Source: Sediminibacterium sp. C3
Lineage (GTDB): Bacteria > Bacteroidota > Bacteroidia > Chitinophagales > Chitinophagaceae
DNA length: 64,000 nucleotides
Reading direction: 5' to 3'
Assembly: GCF_000508085.1 (NCBI RefSeq)
Contig: NZ_KI669560.1
Coordinates: 1,260,464-1,324,463, forward strand
Shown here: piece by piece, positions 44,476 through 53,462 of the stretch
How the letters are laid out: each line of letters starts with the position of its first letter
Numbering within the stretch: position 1 is the stretch's first letter
Position numbers and translations under genes: made by a program
Notes under the pieces: model-generated
Seen by the model: only the letters and a program-made list of their open reading frames with translations
Databases searched by the model: none
Told to the model about the DNA's origin: nothing

Positions 44476-45303
44476 ATGAAATATTTAAAAATACTACTAC
44501 TAATCACTATCGCAGCCAGCTGTAAGACAGTGAAGAAAGTAGCCACCATCCAAGAAGCCATCGACAAAAAAGACACTACCCAAACCGTAGTCATCACCGA
44601 AACCCCCAAAGTAGACTCCGCCGCTATTGTCCGCAATATCATGGAGAAAGTGGTGACCAACAATATTCAGTTCAAGACCTTCAATGCCAAAATAAAAGTG
44701 GACTATGAAAGTGCAGAGAACAGTGATAGCTATACAGGATATTTAAGCATTGCCAAAGACTCATTGATTTATATCAGAATCCGCGGCTCATTCCTGGGCA
44801 TTTCTGCGGAGGGATTACAGGTAAAAATTACCAAAGACTCTGTGGTACTGGTGAAGAAAGTGGGAGAGAAATATGTACAATATCGCACCATCGATTACCT
44901 GAAGGAAGCTACTCAGATTCCCTTTGACTTTTCTACTTTACAAGACCTGTTGATTGGCAATCCCGTTTTCATGACCAACAATATTGTTTCCTACAGAGAT
45001 GGTCCTACTACTTTGTCGGTATTGATGGTGGGTGAAATTTTTAAACACCTGATTTCTCTTTCGAACGAAGACTTTAAAGTGGTGCACAGCAAGCTCGACG
45101 ACGTGGATATTCAGCGGAATCGTACTTGTGCCATCAGTTTCAGCAATTATCAGCCCATGGGAACGTATCAGTTTGCCACACAGCGTAAAATAGTGGTGGC
45201 TGAAAAGAGTAAACTCGATATCAACCTTGATTTTAAAGAGTTCTCCTTAAACGAACCGTTAAAATATGCTTTCGAAATTCCTAAAAATTACAAACGAAAG
45301 TAA
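44476..45303 (+). CDS. DUF4292 lipoprotein (LolA/LolB-like fold)
   Basis: 275 residues with a lipoprotein signal (MKYLKILLLITIAASCKTVKK, lipobox Cys near residue 16). The body has FKTFNAKIKVDYESAEN, SYTGYLSIAKDSLIYIRIRGSFLGISAEGLQV and LLIGNPVF, which are the hallmark phrases of DUF4292. This Bacteroidota family adopts a beta-clam fold related to LolB and is thought to help place lipoproteins in the outer membrane. The EnvC-type gene follows after 93 bases, a pairing common in this phylum. Confidence 0.85.
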   Translation: MKYLKILLLITIAASCKTVKKVATIQEAIDKKDTTQTVVITETPKVDSAAIVRNIMEKVVTNNIQFKTFNAKIKVDYESAENSDSYTGYLSIAKDSLIYIRIRGSFLGISAEGLQVKITKDSVVLVKKVGEKYVQYRTIDYLKEATQIPFDFSTLQDLLIGNPVFMTNNIVSYRDGPTTLSVLMVGEIFKHLISLSNEDFKVVHSKLDDVDIQRNRTCAISFSNYQPMGTYQFATQRKIVVAEKSKLDINLDFKEFSLNEPLKYAFEIPKNYKRK

Positions 45304-45396
45304 TTTAGGGATAGTTTTAACGTTTATTGTTTGAACTTGGGGCAGTGAGAATCTGGAATCATCAAAATCTTTACAAATCTTTTTTAATAAATAGCT

Positions 45397-46842
45397 ATGT
45401 TGAAACAAGTCTTTTCTCTTTTGGTAGTGCTGCTGGTGAGTGGCTTTGCAGCCGTGGCGCAAAACAGAGAAGAATTGCAGAAACAAAAGCAGAGCATTGA
45501 AAGAGAACTGGCCGAACTCAACCAATTGTACCGCGAAACCCAGAAGAACACCAAATCTTCTGTGAAGCAACTGGCCATCATCAAAAGAAAAATCAATGCG
45601 CGTGAAGCCCTGATCAATGGTATCAACCGTGAAGTAAAGCAACTGGATGAAACCATTTATTTAAACGAGCGCGACATCTACAGACTCCGCAAGGAATTGG
45701 ATACCCTGAAAGTGAAATACGCCAAGAGCATTGTATTCGCTTATAAAAACAGAAGTAGCTACGAATACCTGAATTTTCTTTTTTCTGCCAGCAATTTTAA
45801 TGATGCTTTAAAGCGTGCTGCTTATTTGAAAAGTTATCGCCAGAACCGCGAAACCCAGGCCAGTGCCATTGTGCAGAGCGAGAAAATGTTGCAGGATAAA
45901 ATTGGTGTATTGAGTGCCAATAAAAAAGAGCGTTTGAGCACGCTGGAAGTGCAGAACAAGCAATTGTTGGATCTGGAGCAGGATAAAAAAGAACAGGACC
46001 AGGTGGTTGCTCAATTAAAAGGAAAAGAGAAAGAACTGAATAAACAGATTCGCGATAAAGAGAACCAGCGTCAGAAAGTGGCCGTTGCCATCAATGCGGT
46101 GATCCGTCGTGAAATTGAAGAGGCTAAAAAGAGGGAAGAAGCCAAGCGTTTGAAAGCGTTGGAAGATGCCCGTAAATTAAAAGCGGCCCAGGATGCAGCA
46201 GCAGCGCAGGCTGCGGCCGATAAGAAAAGTGCTGCTGGCAAACCTGGGAGTGGCAATGCTGCTGGAAACAATGCCGCCAATACAGTGGCCGCCAACGGTT
46301 CAAGTGCAGGCAATAGCGGCAGTTCTAATCCCCCCAAACCAACTTTAAATGACGCTACTACAGGCGTTGCTTCTGCTTCCAAAGACAGAACCTATTCTCC
46401 GTTAGAATCTACGCCGGAGGGCATGGAGTTGTCGCTGAATTTTGAGAACAATAAAGGTCGCTTGCCCTGGCCGGTAAGCAATGGGGTTGTTACGGTTGGA
46501 TTTGGAACGCAGAGTTATGCGGGCACCAAGTTGATGCAGAAATCGGATGGTTTAGAGATTGCCGTTCCAGTTGGTTCTGCGGTACGTTGTGTAGCTGACG
46601 GGGAAGTAGTTTATGCAGGAGAAGTGGCCGATGAAAATATTGTACTCGTTAAGCATGGTAAATATTTTACGGGCTATAAAAATTTATCTTCTGTTGCCGT
46701 ATCCCGCGACCAGAAAGTAAAAGCGGGAACCGTATTGGGTAAGTCGGGTACTTCCATTGATGGAGAAGGCGGCATCTTATTCATGATCATGAACGATAAG
46801 AGTGTGGCACAGAATCCTGCGCCTTGGTTGCGGTCGAAGTAA
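45397..46842 (+). CDS. EnvC-type murein hydrolase activator (degenerate M23)
   Basis: 481 residues: a signal peptide (LLVVLLVSGFAAVAQN), a long coiled coil at about residues 25-260, an Ala/Gly/Asn/Ser-rich linker (about 262-320), then a LytM/M23 domain (about 360-481). The M23 metal ligands are missing: the usual H-x-G-x-D site reads KSDGLEIAV and the HxH site reads ILFMIM. It is therefore an activator of amidases at the septum rather than a peptidase. The usual family partner, an FtsEX complex, is not in the window. Confidence 0.9.
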   Translation: MLKQVFSLLVVLLVSGFAAVAQNREELQKQKQSIERELAELNQLYRETQKNTKSSVKQLAIIKRKINAREALINGINREVKQLDETIYLNERDIYRLRKELDTLKVKYAKSIVFAYKNRSSYEYLNFLFSASNFNDALKRAAYLKSYRQNRETQASAIVQSEKMLQDKIGVLSANKKERLSTLEVQNKQLLDLEQDKKEQDQVVAQLKGKEKELNKQIRDKENQRQKVAVAINAVIRREIEEAKKREEAKRLKALEDARKLKAAQDAAAAQAAADKKSAAGKPGSGNAAGNNAANTVAANGSSAGNSGSSNPPKPTLNDATTGVASASKDRTYSPLESTPEGMELSLNFENNKGRLPWPVSNGVVTVGFGTQSYAGTKLMQKSDGLEIAVPVGSAVRCVADGEVVYAGEVADENIVLVKHGKYFTGYKNLSSVAVSRDQKVKAGTVLGKSGTSIDGEGGILFMIMNDKSVAQNPAPWLRSK

Positions 46843-46869
46843 TTTCTGTATCTTGTTGCAAAGCTTTTT

Positions 46870-48354
46870 ATGCAACAATATATTCTTTCTTTTGATCAGG
46901 GAACCACGAGTAGCCGTGCCATTTTATTTGATAAAAACGGTGCGATTTTTTCTACTGCACAAAAAGAATTTACGCAAATATTTCCGCAACCCGGTTGGGT
47001 AGAGCACGATGCCAATGAAATCTGGAGCACGCAAATTGGTGTGGCTGCGGAAGCCATTACCAAAGCGGGTTTGAGCATTCAGAATATCGCAGCCATTGGC
47101 ATTACCAATCAGCGGGAGACCACTGTGGTTTGGAATAAAACAACAGGTGTGCCGGTGTACAATGCCATTGTGTGGCAGGACAGAAGAACAGCCAATTATT
47201 GTGATCAGCTCAAAGCAGCCGGACATGCGGCTACCATTCAGGAAAAAACAGGGTTGATTGTAGACGCCTATTTTTCTGCGACCAAAGTAAAATGGATTTT
47301 AGATAATGTAGTTGGTGCACGAGCCATGGCAGAGCAAGGCGAACTGATCATGGGTACGATTGATACCTGGCTGGTTTGGAAACTCACGAATGGTCAAGTG
47401 CATGTAACCGATGTGTCGAATGCATCACGCACCATGCTATACAATATTCATTCCCTGCAGTGGGATGCCGATTTGCTGAAGCTCTTCGATATTCCGGCAG
47501 CCATGCTCCCCCAGGTAAAAAGTTCCAGTGAAGTATACGGAGTTACCCAAAGCATTCTGACTTCGCATCCCGTACCCATTGCAGGCATTGCGGGCGATCA
47601 GCAGGCAGCTTTATTTGGTCAGCAATGCACCCAACCTGGTATGGTGAAGAATACTTACGGAACGGGTTGTTTTATGTTGATGAATACGGGAGAGAAGCCC
47701 GTTCGTTCCACCAATCAATTGCTTACGACCATTTCCTGGCAAGTGAATGGGGCGACGCAATACGCACTGGAAGGTTCGGTGTTTATTGCAGGGGCCGTGG
47801 TGCAATGGTTGCGCGATGGCTTACAGATTATTCGTTCTTCTTCGGAAGTGGAAACCCTTGCTTCGCAAGTATCTTCATCCGATGGCGTATATGTGGTTCC
47901 GGCTTTTGCGGGATTAGGAGCGCCCTATTGGAATCAACATGCACGCGGTACCATTGTGGGTATTACGCGTGGCACTACGCGTGCGCATATTGCCCGTGCT
48001 GCGGTGGATAGTATTGCTTATCAAACCATGGATGTGCTCAAAGCGATGGAAGCCGATGCAGGCATTTCAATTAAAGAATTACGTGTTGATGGCGGTGCTA
48101 CGGTTAACAATAGCTTAATGCAGTTTCAAAGCGATTTATTGCAAACTTCGGTGGTGCGTCCTACTACGGTGGAAACCACTGCACTGGGTGCGGCTTATTT
48201 AGCCGGATTGGCTGTGGGCTACTGGGGCTCTGTTTCAGAGATTCAAAGCATCTGGGAGCGTGACCGTGTGTTTACGCCTGCCATGTCTTTGGCTTCACGC
48301 GACGAACTCGCGGCTGGCTGGGCCAAAGCGGTTGGGGCGGCGATGAATTATTGA
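46870..48354 (+). CDS. glpK: Glycerol kinase
   Basis: 494 residues, the standard length. [14 protein letters not shown] at the N terminus is the FGGY-family ATP-binding phosphate-1 motif, [13 protein letters not shown] and IVWQDRRT line the glycerol site, [15 protein letters not shown] and [17 protein letters not shown] are family signatures, and [20 protein letters not shown] is the C-terminal FGGY signature. It phosphorylates glycerol to sn-glycerol 3-phosphate, which is oxidised by the GlpD encoded 1.8 kb downstream after uptake by the aquaglyceroporin. A HipBST set separates glpK from glpD. Confidence 0.96.
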   Translation: MQQYILSFDQGTTSSRAILFDKNGAIFSTAQKEFTQIFPQPGWVEHDANEIWSTQIGVAAEAITKAGLSIQNIAAIGITNQRETTVVWNKTTGVPVYNAIVWQDRRTANYCDQLKAAGHAATIQEKTGLIVDAYFSATKVKWILDNVVGARAMAEQGELIMGTIDTWLVWKLTNGQVHVTDVSNASRTMLYNIHSLQWDADLLKLFDIPAAMLPQVKSSSEVYGVTQSILTSHPVPIAGIAGDQQAALFGQQCTQPGMVKNTYGTGCFMLMNTGEKPVRSTNQLLTTISWQVNGATQYALEGSVFIAGAVVQWLRDGLQIIRSSSEVETLASQVSSSDGVYVVPAFAGLGAPYWNQHARGTIVGITRGTTRAHIARAAVDSIAYQTMDVLKAMEADAGISIKELRVDGGATVNNSLMQFQSDLLQTSVVRPTTVETTALGAAYLAGLAVGYWGSVSEIQSIWERDRVFTPAMSLASRDELAAGWAKAVGAAMNY

Positions 48355-48407
48355 TAAATTATATGTAAATAGATATAAATTTGGATATTTTTATATAATT
48401 ATATCTA
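48351..48407 (+). promoter_or_regulatory. Promoter and operator of the hipBST genes
   Basis: TTG at 48351-48353 and TAAATTTG at 48376-48383 fit a Bacteroidota promoter with a 22-base spacer. A perfect 9-bp inverted repeat (TAGATATAA at 48370-48378, TTATATCTA at 48399-48407) overlaps the -7 box, so binding of the HTH protein there would block transcription. The TTG touches the glpK stop region. Confidence 0.5.
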
Positions 48408-48459
48408 AAAGCGTATAATTAAACTAAAATCACTAAATTTATATTCAAAAGCATATAGA

Positions 48460-48657
48460 ATGAATCCCATTGCCGTATTTGTAAAGCAAAGAAGAAAGCA
48501 ATTAAAACTGACACAGGAAGAATTTGCCTTGCGCGCAGGGGTGGCATTGGTGGTCATTAGAAAAATTGAACAAGGGAAGGATAACCTGAACTTATCTAAA
48601 GTAAATCAAGTATTGAAAATGTTTGGACATACTGTAGGTCCTGTAAGTGAGAAATAA
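48460..48657 (+). CDS. hipB: HipB-like XRE antitoxin/repressor
   Basis: 65 residues, nearly all a single XRE helix-turn-helix: VKQRRKQLKLTQEEFALRAGVALVVIRKIEQGKDNLNLSKVNQVLKMFG. Short HTH proteins of this sort (Y4mF/HipB type) lead hip operons. The stop codon directly abuts the next ATG. It probably binds the inverted repeat at 48370-48407 to autoregulate. The antitoxin role may be shared with the next protein. Confidence 0.85.
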   Translation: MNPIAVFVKQRRKQLKLTQEEFALRAGVALVVIRKIEQGKDNLNLSKVNQVLKMFGHTVGPVSEK

Positions 48658-48993
48658 ATGAGACAAGCAATTATTAAATACAACGATGCTGAATGTGGTA
48701 CACTAAAAGAGTTGGATAATGGTGAATACGAATTTACCTACAGTGAAATGCATGTAAAAAATCATCCAGATTTATTTGTCAGTTTTACTATGCCTGTTCG
48801 CAAACAACCCTATGTAAGTAAGAGGTTGTTCCCTTTTTTTGATGGACTGATTCCTGAGGGTTGGTTGTTGAATATTGCATCAGAAAGTTGGAAAATTAAT
48901 AAGTTAGACCGCATGGGACTATTATTGGCCTGCTGTCAAAATACGATTGGTGCAGTGAGTGTTCATCCAATAAATGAATCAGTTGATGCGTAA
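48658..48993 (+). CDS. hipS: HipS-like protein: isolated HipA N-terminal subdomain
   Basis: 111 residues corresponding only to the N-subdomain-1 of HipA (AGTL-like phrase CGTLKELDNGEYEFTYSEMH, then SFTMPVRKQPYVSKRLFPFFDGLIPEGWLLNIASESWKI and ISLLACCQNTIGAVSVHP-like end). In the known HipBST system this piece is a separate protein that acts as the antitoxin of the kinase. It overlaps the kinase gene by 20 bases. Confidence 0.85.
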   Translation: MRQAIIKYNDAECGTLKELDNGEYEFTYSEMHVKNHPDLFVSFTMPVRKQPYVSKRLFPFFDGLIPEGWLLNIASESWKINKLDRMGLLLACCQNTIGAVSVHPINESVDA

Positions 48994-49933
48994 ATGTTTG
49001 TATTGTTATGCTGAATTAGAGGATACAGTAGTAGGCGATTATCATGCCGCCTGTAGTAAAAAATTTTACGGAATAGCTGTTGCGCCCAAGCTTCCATACC
49101 AATTAGATGAAATGGAAAAATTGGCAAAAGATATTGTTGATTTATCCATTACAGTTCCTGGGGTTCAGCCCAAATTGTCCTTGGGTTCATTAAAAGAGAA
49201 ATTGGAAAATGGTCAGGTAAATCGGTTGACCATTTTGAATGCGTTGGATGGTAGCTATATTTTAAAACCTCCGAATACATTGTATAGTGAAATGCCAGAG
49301 AATGAACATCTGTCGATGAAACTGGCGGAGCTATTTAAAATAACTGTTGTTCCTTCAAGCTTAATCAGACTGGCTTCTGGCGAATTGTGTTATATCACCA
49401 AACGAATTGATCGGAAAGCCAATGGTGCAAAAGTGCATATGATTGACTTTTTGCAAATATTTGAATTAGAAGATAAATACCTGGGAACAATGGAAATGCT
49501 GGGTAAAAAAATTGGCGAATTATCCGTGAATACTTTAATGGATAAACTACGCTTTTTTGAACTGGCTGTTTTCAATTTTATCATTGGAAACAACGATATG
49601 CACTTGAAAAACTTTTCTATGATTTTAAGTGAGTATGGGTGGACCTTATCTCCAGCTTATGATTTGATCAATGTTAAAATAATACTACCTAAAGATCAAG
49701 AGGATACTGCTTTAAAATTGGGCGGTAAAAAGAAGAATTTCAACAGAGGTTATTTTGATCGATTGGGGAAAGTGCTAGAACTGAATGATAAACAGATTGG
49801 ATCTGTTTATCAAAAATCACAAACCTGGTTGCCAGATGCTGTCCATTTAATTGAGCAATCATTTTTAGAGAAAGCTGCTAAGAAAGGATATATTGATTTG
49901 ATTGAGAAAAGGGTTTTAACCTTCGAAGTATGA
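48974..49933 (+). CDS. hipT: HipT-like Ser/Thr kinase toxin (HipA kinase core)
   Basis: 319 residues lacking the HipA N-subdomain. An N-terminal CLYCYAEL...YHAACSKKFYG segment (C-x2-C, H-x3-C) may bind zinc. The kinase core begins at VPGVQPKLSL (glycine-rich loop with phosphorylatable Ser), and has YILKPPN with the ATP-binding Lys, FNFIIGNNDMHLKNFSMI as the catalytic loop, and LSPAYDLINVKI as the Mg-binding Asp. HipT phosphorylates aminoacyl-tRNA synthetases in the studied case (TrpS); the target here is unknown. Confidence 0.87.
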   Translation: MNQLMRKCLYCYAELEDTVVGDYHAACSKKFYGIAVAPKLPYQLDEMEKLAKDIVDLSITVPGVQPKLSLGSLKEKLENGQVNRLTILNALDGSYILKPPNTLYSEMPENEHLSMKLAELFKITVVPSSLIRLASGELCYITKRIDRKANGAKVHMIDFLQIFELEDKYLGTMEMLGKKIGELSVNTLMDKLRFFELAVFNFIIGNNDMHLKNFSMILSEYGWTLSPAYDLINVKIILPKDQEDTALKLGGKKKNFNRGYFDRLGKVLELNDKQIGSVYQKSQTWLPDAVHLIEQSFLEKAAKKGYIDLIEKRVLTFEV

Positions 49934-49966
49934 ATTTGAAAATGGAGCTCCTAAGGGTGCTTAAGA

Positions 49967-50010
49967 TTTACTCAATATGTTGAGTAATTTTACTCAGTAC
50001 ATTGAGTAAA
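49967..50010. promoter_or_regulatory. Two abutting 22-bp palindromes (operator array)
   Basis: TTTACTCA-N6-TGAGTAAT at 49967-49988 is followed without a gap by TTTACTCA-N6-TGAGTAAA at 49989-50010. Each is a palindrome and the repeat period is 22 bp, two helical turns, as for cooperative binding by a dimeric repressor. It lies between hipT and glpD; the regulator is not known. Confidence 0.6.
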
Positions 50011-50065
50011 AACGGTGGCCTGCTCCAACTATATGATAATCAATTTCTTATAAACATGCTTCTAT

Positions 50066-50123
50066 TTTATCAATCAATAGAATTCAATTTATCGATCATA
50101 AAGAACTTCTATTGATTGATAAA
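50066..50123. repeat. Perfect 17-bp inverted repeat upstream of glpD
   Basis: Arms 50066-50082 and 50107-50123 (TTTATCAATCAATAGAA and its complement) with a 24-base loop, ending 30 bases before the glpD start. There is no T tract, so it is more likely an operator or a leader hairpin than a terminator. Confidence 0.6.
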
Positions 50124-50153
50124 TGATAGTTTTATGAGCGATAAATTAGAATA

Positions 50154-51632
50154 TTGGATACTATATATGATATTGTGATTATTGGCGGCGGCGCAACGGG
50201 TTGCGGCGCCGCGGTAGATGCAGCTTCGCGCGGATACAAAACTTTACTCGTTGAACAATACGACTTTGGGAAAGGCACTTCCAGCCGCTCCACTAAGTTG
50301 GTGCATGGGGGAGTGCGGTATTTGGCGCAGGGGAATATTAAATTGGTGCGCGAGGCGTTAGCCGAGCGCGGTAGGTTACTCAAAAATGCGCCGCATGTGA
50401 CCGGTACACAACCCTTTGTGGTGCCGGTTTTCAGCCTCTGGGAAAAATTCTATTATAGTGTTGGATTAAAAGTGTACGATATTCTTTCGGGTAAATTATC
50501 GCTGGGCAAAACCCAATTGCTATCAAAGAAAAAAACTTTGGAACTATTGCCCGCGTTGAATCCTACAAAATTGGTGGGCGGTATTTTATATTACGATGGT
50601 CAATTCAACGATGCAGAACTTTGCATTGATTTGGTGCATACGGCCGTGCGTCATGGTGCGGAAGTAATCAATTATACCAAGGCCGTTGGGTTTGTTAAAG
50701 AGAAGGGCGTGATTGTAGGGGTGGAGTTGGAAGACACGCTGGGTGGGGCGCGACGGGTGGTGCGCTGTAAAACGGTGATTAACGCAACGGGTGTTTTTAC
50801 TGATGCGGTTTTACAAATGGATGATCCGCATGCCGATACGCTTGTATATCCTTCGCAGGGCATTCACTTAGTAATTGATGCCAAACATTTTAAGGGAACC
50901 AATGCCCTCATGATTCCCAAGACCGATGATGGAAGAGTATTGTTCGCGGTTCCCTGGCAGGGCAAAGTGGTGGTGGGTACCACCGATACCCATGTAGATC
51001 ATATTGACGCCGAGCCACTGCCGCTCGCAGAAGAAATTATTTTTTTACTCGATCATTTCAATCGCTATTGCAATGCACAACTCACCAAAGCAGATGTGCT
51101 TAGTGTTTTTGTGGGATTAAGACCGCTCGTAAAAGCAGCGGGCACAACGGTTTCGTCCATGCTCTCTCGCGATCATACTTTGGTGGTTTCTCCGAGTAAA
51201 ATGGTGACCATCACGGGCGGCAAGTGGACCACCTACCGAAAAATGGCGGAAGATGCAGTGAACAATGCGGTGTTTGTGGGGAAACTCGATGGCGCCGGAT
51301 GCGTGACCAAAGAGTTGCCGATTGGGGATATGGGTGCGGCAAAGAAATTGGCGGAGCAATTGGTGGCGGCGGATCCTGCGATGGACGTGCAACTAGCCTC
51401 CGCAATTCGTGTAGTGGATGTGGTGGTTGCGGCGCGCTGCAACTATGTTAAAACCGTGGAAGATTTTCTAGCGCGCCGCAATAGACTGCTCTTCCTAGAT
51501 GCCAGAGCCGCCATTGAATTAGCTCCTGCTGTCGCCAAAATTTTACAGAAAGAATTGGGCTGGTCCGATGCACAAACAGAAGCACAGGTTCAATCCTTTA
51601 TTCAATTGGCCCAACAGTATATCGTCCATTAA
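50154..51632 (+). CDS. glpD: Glycerol-3-phosphate dehydrogenase (FAD, respiratory)
   Basis: 492 residues from a TTG start (MDTIYDIVIIGGGATGCG). An ATG at 50134 is in another frame. GGGATGCGAAVDAASRG is the FAD dinucleotide-binding motif, SSRSTKLVHGGVRYL the family signature, WQGKVVVGTTDT follows in the substrate domain, and the DAO_C-like helical domain fills the last ~120 residues. It oxidises glycerol 3-phosphate at the inner membrane and passes electrons to quinone. The aquaglyceroporin gene follows after 41 bases. Confidence 0.95.
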   Translation: MDTIYDIVIIGGGATGCGAAVDAASRGYKTLLVEQYDFGKGTSSRSTKLVHGGVRYLAQGNIKLVREALAERGRLLKNAPHVTGTQPFVVPVFSLWEKFYYSVGLKVYDILSGKLSLGKTQLLSKKKTLELLPALNPTKLVGGILYYDGQFNDAELCIDLVHTAVRHGAEVINYTKAVGFVKEKGVIVGVELEDTLGGARRVVRCKTVINATGVFTDAVLQMDDPHADTLVYPSQGIHLVIDAKHFKGTNALMIPKTDDGRVLFAVPWQGKVVVGTTDTHVDHIDAEPLPLAEEIIFLLDHFNRYCNAQLTKADVLSVFVGLRPLVKAAGTTVSSMLSRDHTLVVSPSKMVTITGGKWTTYRKMAEDAVNNAVFVGKLDGAGCVTKELPIGDMGAAKKLAEQLVAADPAMDVQLASAIRVVDVVVAARCNYVKTVEDFLARRNRLLFLDARAAIELAPAVAKILQKELGWSDAQTEAQVQSFIQLAQQYIVH

Positions 51633-51673
51633 AATGCGACGCACCGCAATAGAATAATCGCTAAATTCAAACC

Positions 51674-52375
51674 ATGAATGCATTCATCGCTGAACTTTTA
51701 GGAACGGCCATCATCATTGCTTTTGGTAATGGGGTGGTGGCCAATGTGGTTTTACAAAAAACCAAAGGAAACAATGGAGGGTTAATTGCCATTACTTTTG
51801 GCTGGAGCATGGCCGTTTTTATTGGGGTGTATATAGCAGCTGCTTCCAGCGGAGCACACTTGAATTCGGCTGTTACCATTGGGTTAGCGGCTTTGGGAAA
51901 ATTTGAATGGTCCCTGGTGCCAACTTATTTGTTGGCGCAATTGTTGGGTGCTATGCTCGGCCAGTTAGTGGTCTTCATTATGTACAAAGATCATTTTAAT
52001 AGCAGCGAAGGATTGGCTCAAAGAGTTTGCTTCTGCACCGATCCTGCGATTCGCAATCCAACCCAAAATTTTATCACCGAATTTTTAGCTACGATGATTT
52101 TCATGATCGCCGTTTTGTTTATCACAAAAGGAGAACATGCACTGGGGTCTTTTGATGCACTGCCCGTTGCGTTGGTGGTATTGGGAATCGGCTTAAGTTT
52201 TGGCGGCCCTACGGGTTATGCCATCAATCCCGCCAGAGACCTGGGTCCTCGTATCATGCACGCCATTTTGCCCATGAAAAATAAAGCAGACACCGATTGG
52301 GGCTATGCTTGGGTTCCTATAGCGGGCCCTATTCTTGGCGCATTGGCAGCAGGTTTTATTTTTAGTGCTATTTAA
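51674..52375 (+). CDS. glpF: MIP-family aquaglyceroporin (GlpF-like) with an NSA first motif
   Basis: 233 residues, six membrane helices plus the two half-helices. The first signature reads GAHLNSAVTIG (NSA in place of NPA) and the second is GYAINPARDLGPR, with the Asp after NPAR that marks glycerol facilitators. The position right after glpD supports glycerol uptake. The 3' end overlaps the convergent AI-2E-family gene by 8 bases. Confidence 0.9.
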   Translation: MNAFIAELLGTAIIIAFGNGVVANVVLQKTKGNNGGLIAITFGWSMAVFIGVYIAAASSGAHLNSAVTIGLAALGKFEWSLVPTYLLAQLLGAMLGQLVVFIMYKDHFNSSEGLAQRVCFCTDPAIRNPTQNFITEFLATMIFMIAVLFITKGEHALGSFDALPVALVVLGIGLSFGGPTGYAINPARDLGPRIMHAILPMKNKADTDWGYAWVPIAGPILGALAAGFIFSAI

Positions 52376-53432
52376 TGAAAGGCAACTTAAACTGCATCTT
52401 GCTCACTTTCTTTTTCTTGATTACGGTTGGATGGTGTTGAAATTCCTGGTAATAGATTTTCAATAGTATCAGAAAGTAAGAAATAATTAAGGGGCCGAAG
52501 ATTAATCCCGTTATGCCAAAATATTGCAAGCCCATGATTACCCCCAACAGGGTAACCAATGGATGAACGTCTGCCATTTTTTTAGCCAGTACAAATCTTA
52601 CTACATTGTCCATTACGCCCATTACCAGTGAACCCCAGGCGATTAATCCAATGCCCAATCCTAGATCGATATTGGCCATGATATATATACTTACCGGTAC
52701 CCAAATTACACCCGCACCTACAATGGGAATTACCGATGCCAAGCCAGTGAGTACACCCCAGAAACCAGGCTCTGGTAATCCCACCCATAAATAATACAAC
52801 CAGGCTAAACCTCCTTGTATCAAAGCAATAAGCGGAACTCCAATGGCATTGCTCACGGTCTGCGCCCTGAGTTCGTTGGCAAACAACATGATTTTCTCGC
52901 GCTTGAAGGGCAAATAAAATACAATGGCGGCTTCCATTCTGTTCAGATTCGTAATCATAAAGAACAAAATAAAATACATCATGCCCATGGCACTTAACAA
53001 GTGCAGCCCCTGATTTAAAATACTACTAATAAAATCGGTAAAATAGTTTTGGATTCCACTTAGGTTTTTTTCGGACAAGAGTTCAAATTGGTATTCTACT
53101 TTTAGTTTTTCATCCAGCTGTTTCAAAGGAGCTAAAAATGCATCGGTATTTCCCACAATCAACAATGCTTTTTGATACAACATGCCCGCTAAAAAAGACA
53201 ATGGGAGTAGGATGATAAAAAAGGAGATCACAATGACTAAAATGGCGGCAGCTGTTTTGCTCCAGTTTCTTTTCTTCACCAAAATTTCTACACTGGGCTT
53301 ACTCAATACGTAGAAAATAACAGCAGCAAGGAATGCAGTGAAAAATTGCTTCAGCGTATAAAACAAAAACGCAGCGAACAACAACATGACGCCGAGAAAA
53401 ATATAGCGGTTTATTTTATGGTCTTGGAGCAT
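52368..53432 (-). CDS. AI-2E family transporter (PerM/YdiK-like)
   Basis: 354 residues with the seven- to eight-helix arrangement of the PF01594 family: an N-terminal hairpin (YIFLGVMLLFAAFLFYTLKQFFTAFLAAVIFYVLSKP), a helical periplasmic region, and the C-terminal IALIQGGLAWLYYLWVG, GVLTGLASVIPIVGAGVIWVPVSIYI and PLVTLLGVIMGLQYFGITGLIFGPLI. The family name reflects one member; most are permeases of unknown substrate, some acting as Na+/H+ antiporters. It is convergent with glpF and divergent from the YtxH gene, with only 30 bases between starts. Confidence 0.9.
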   Translation of the reverse strand: MLQDHKINRYIFLGVMLLFAAFLFYTLKQFFTAFLAAVIFYVLSKPSVEILVKKRNWSKTAAAILVIVISFFIILLPLSFLAGMLYQKALLIVGNTDAFLAPLKQLDEKLKVEYQFELLSEKNLSGIQNYFTDFISSILNQGLHLLSAMGMMYFILFFMITNLNRMEAAIVFYLPFKREKIMLFANELRAQTVSNAIGVPLIALIQGGLAWLYYLWVGLPEPGFWGVLTGLASVIPIVGAGVIWVPVSIYIMANIDLGLGIGLIAWGSLVMGVMDNVVRFVLAKKMADVHPLVTLLGVIMGLQYFGITGLIFGPLIISYFLILLKIYYQEFQHHPTVIKKKKVSKMQFKLPFIK

Positions 53433-53462
53433 TTTTCGTAACTTGTATCAAATGTATTATTT

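Noticed and set aside
46071-46382. 103-residue Ala/Pro-rich open frame on the minus strand
   Set aside because: It is the complement of the Ala/Gly/Asn/Ser-rich linker of the EnvC-type gene; low-complexity composition explains the open frame.
48658-49933. A frameshifted single hipA gene
   Set aside because: The two frames overlap by 20 bases with proper starts and correspond to the known HipS/HipT division, so a natural split is more likely than a mutation.
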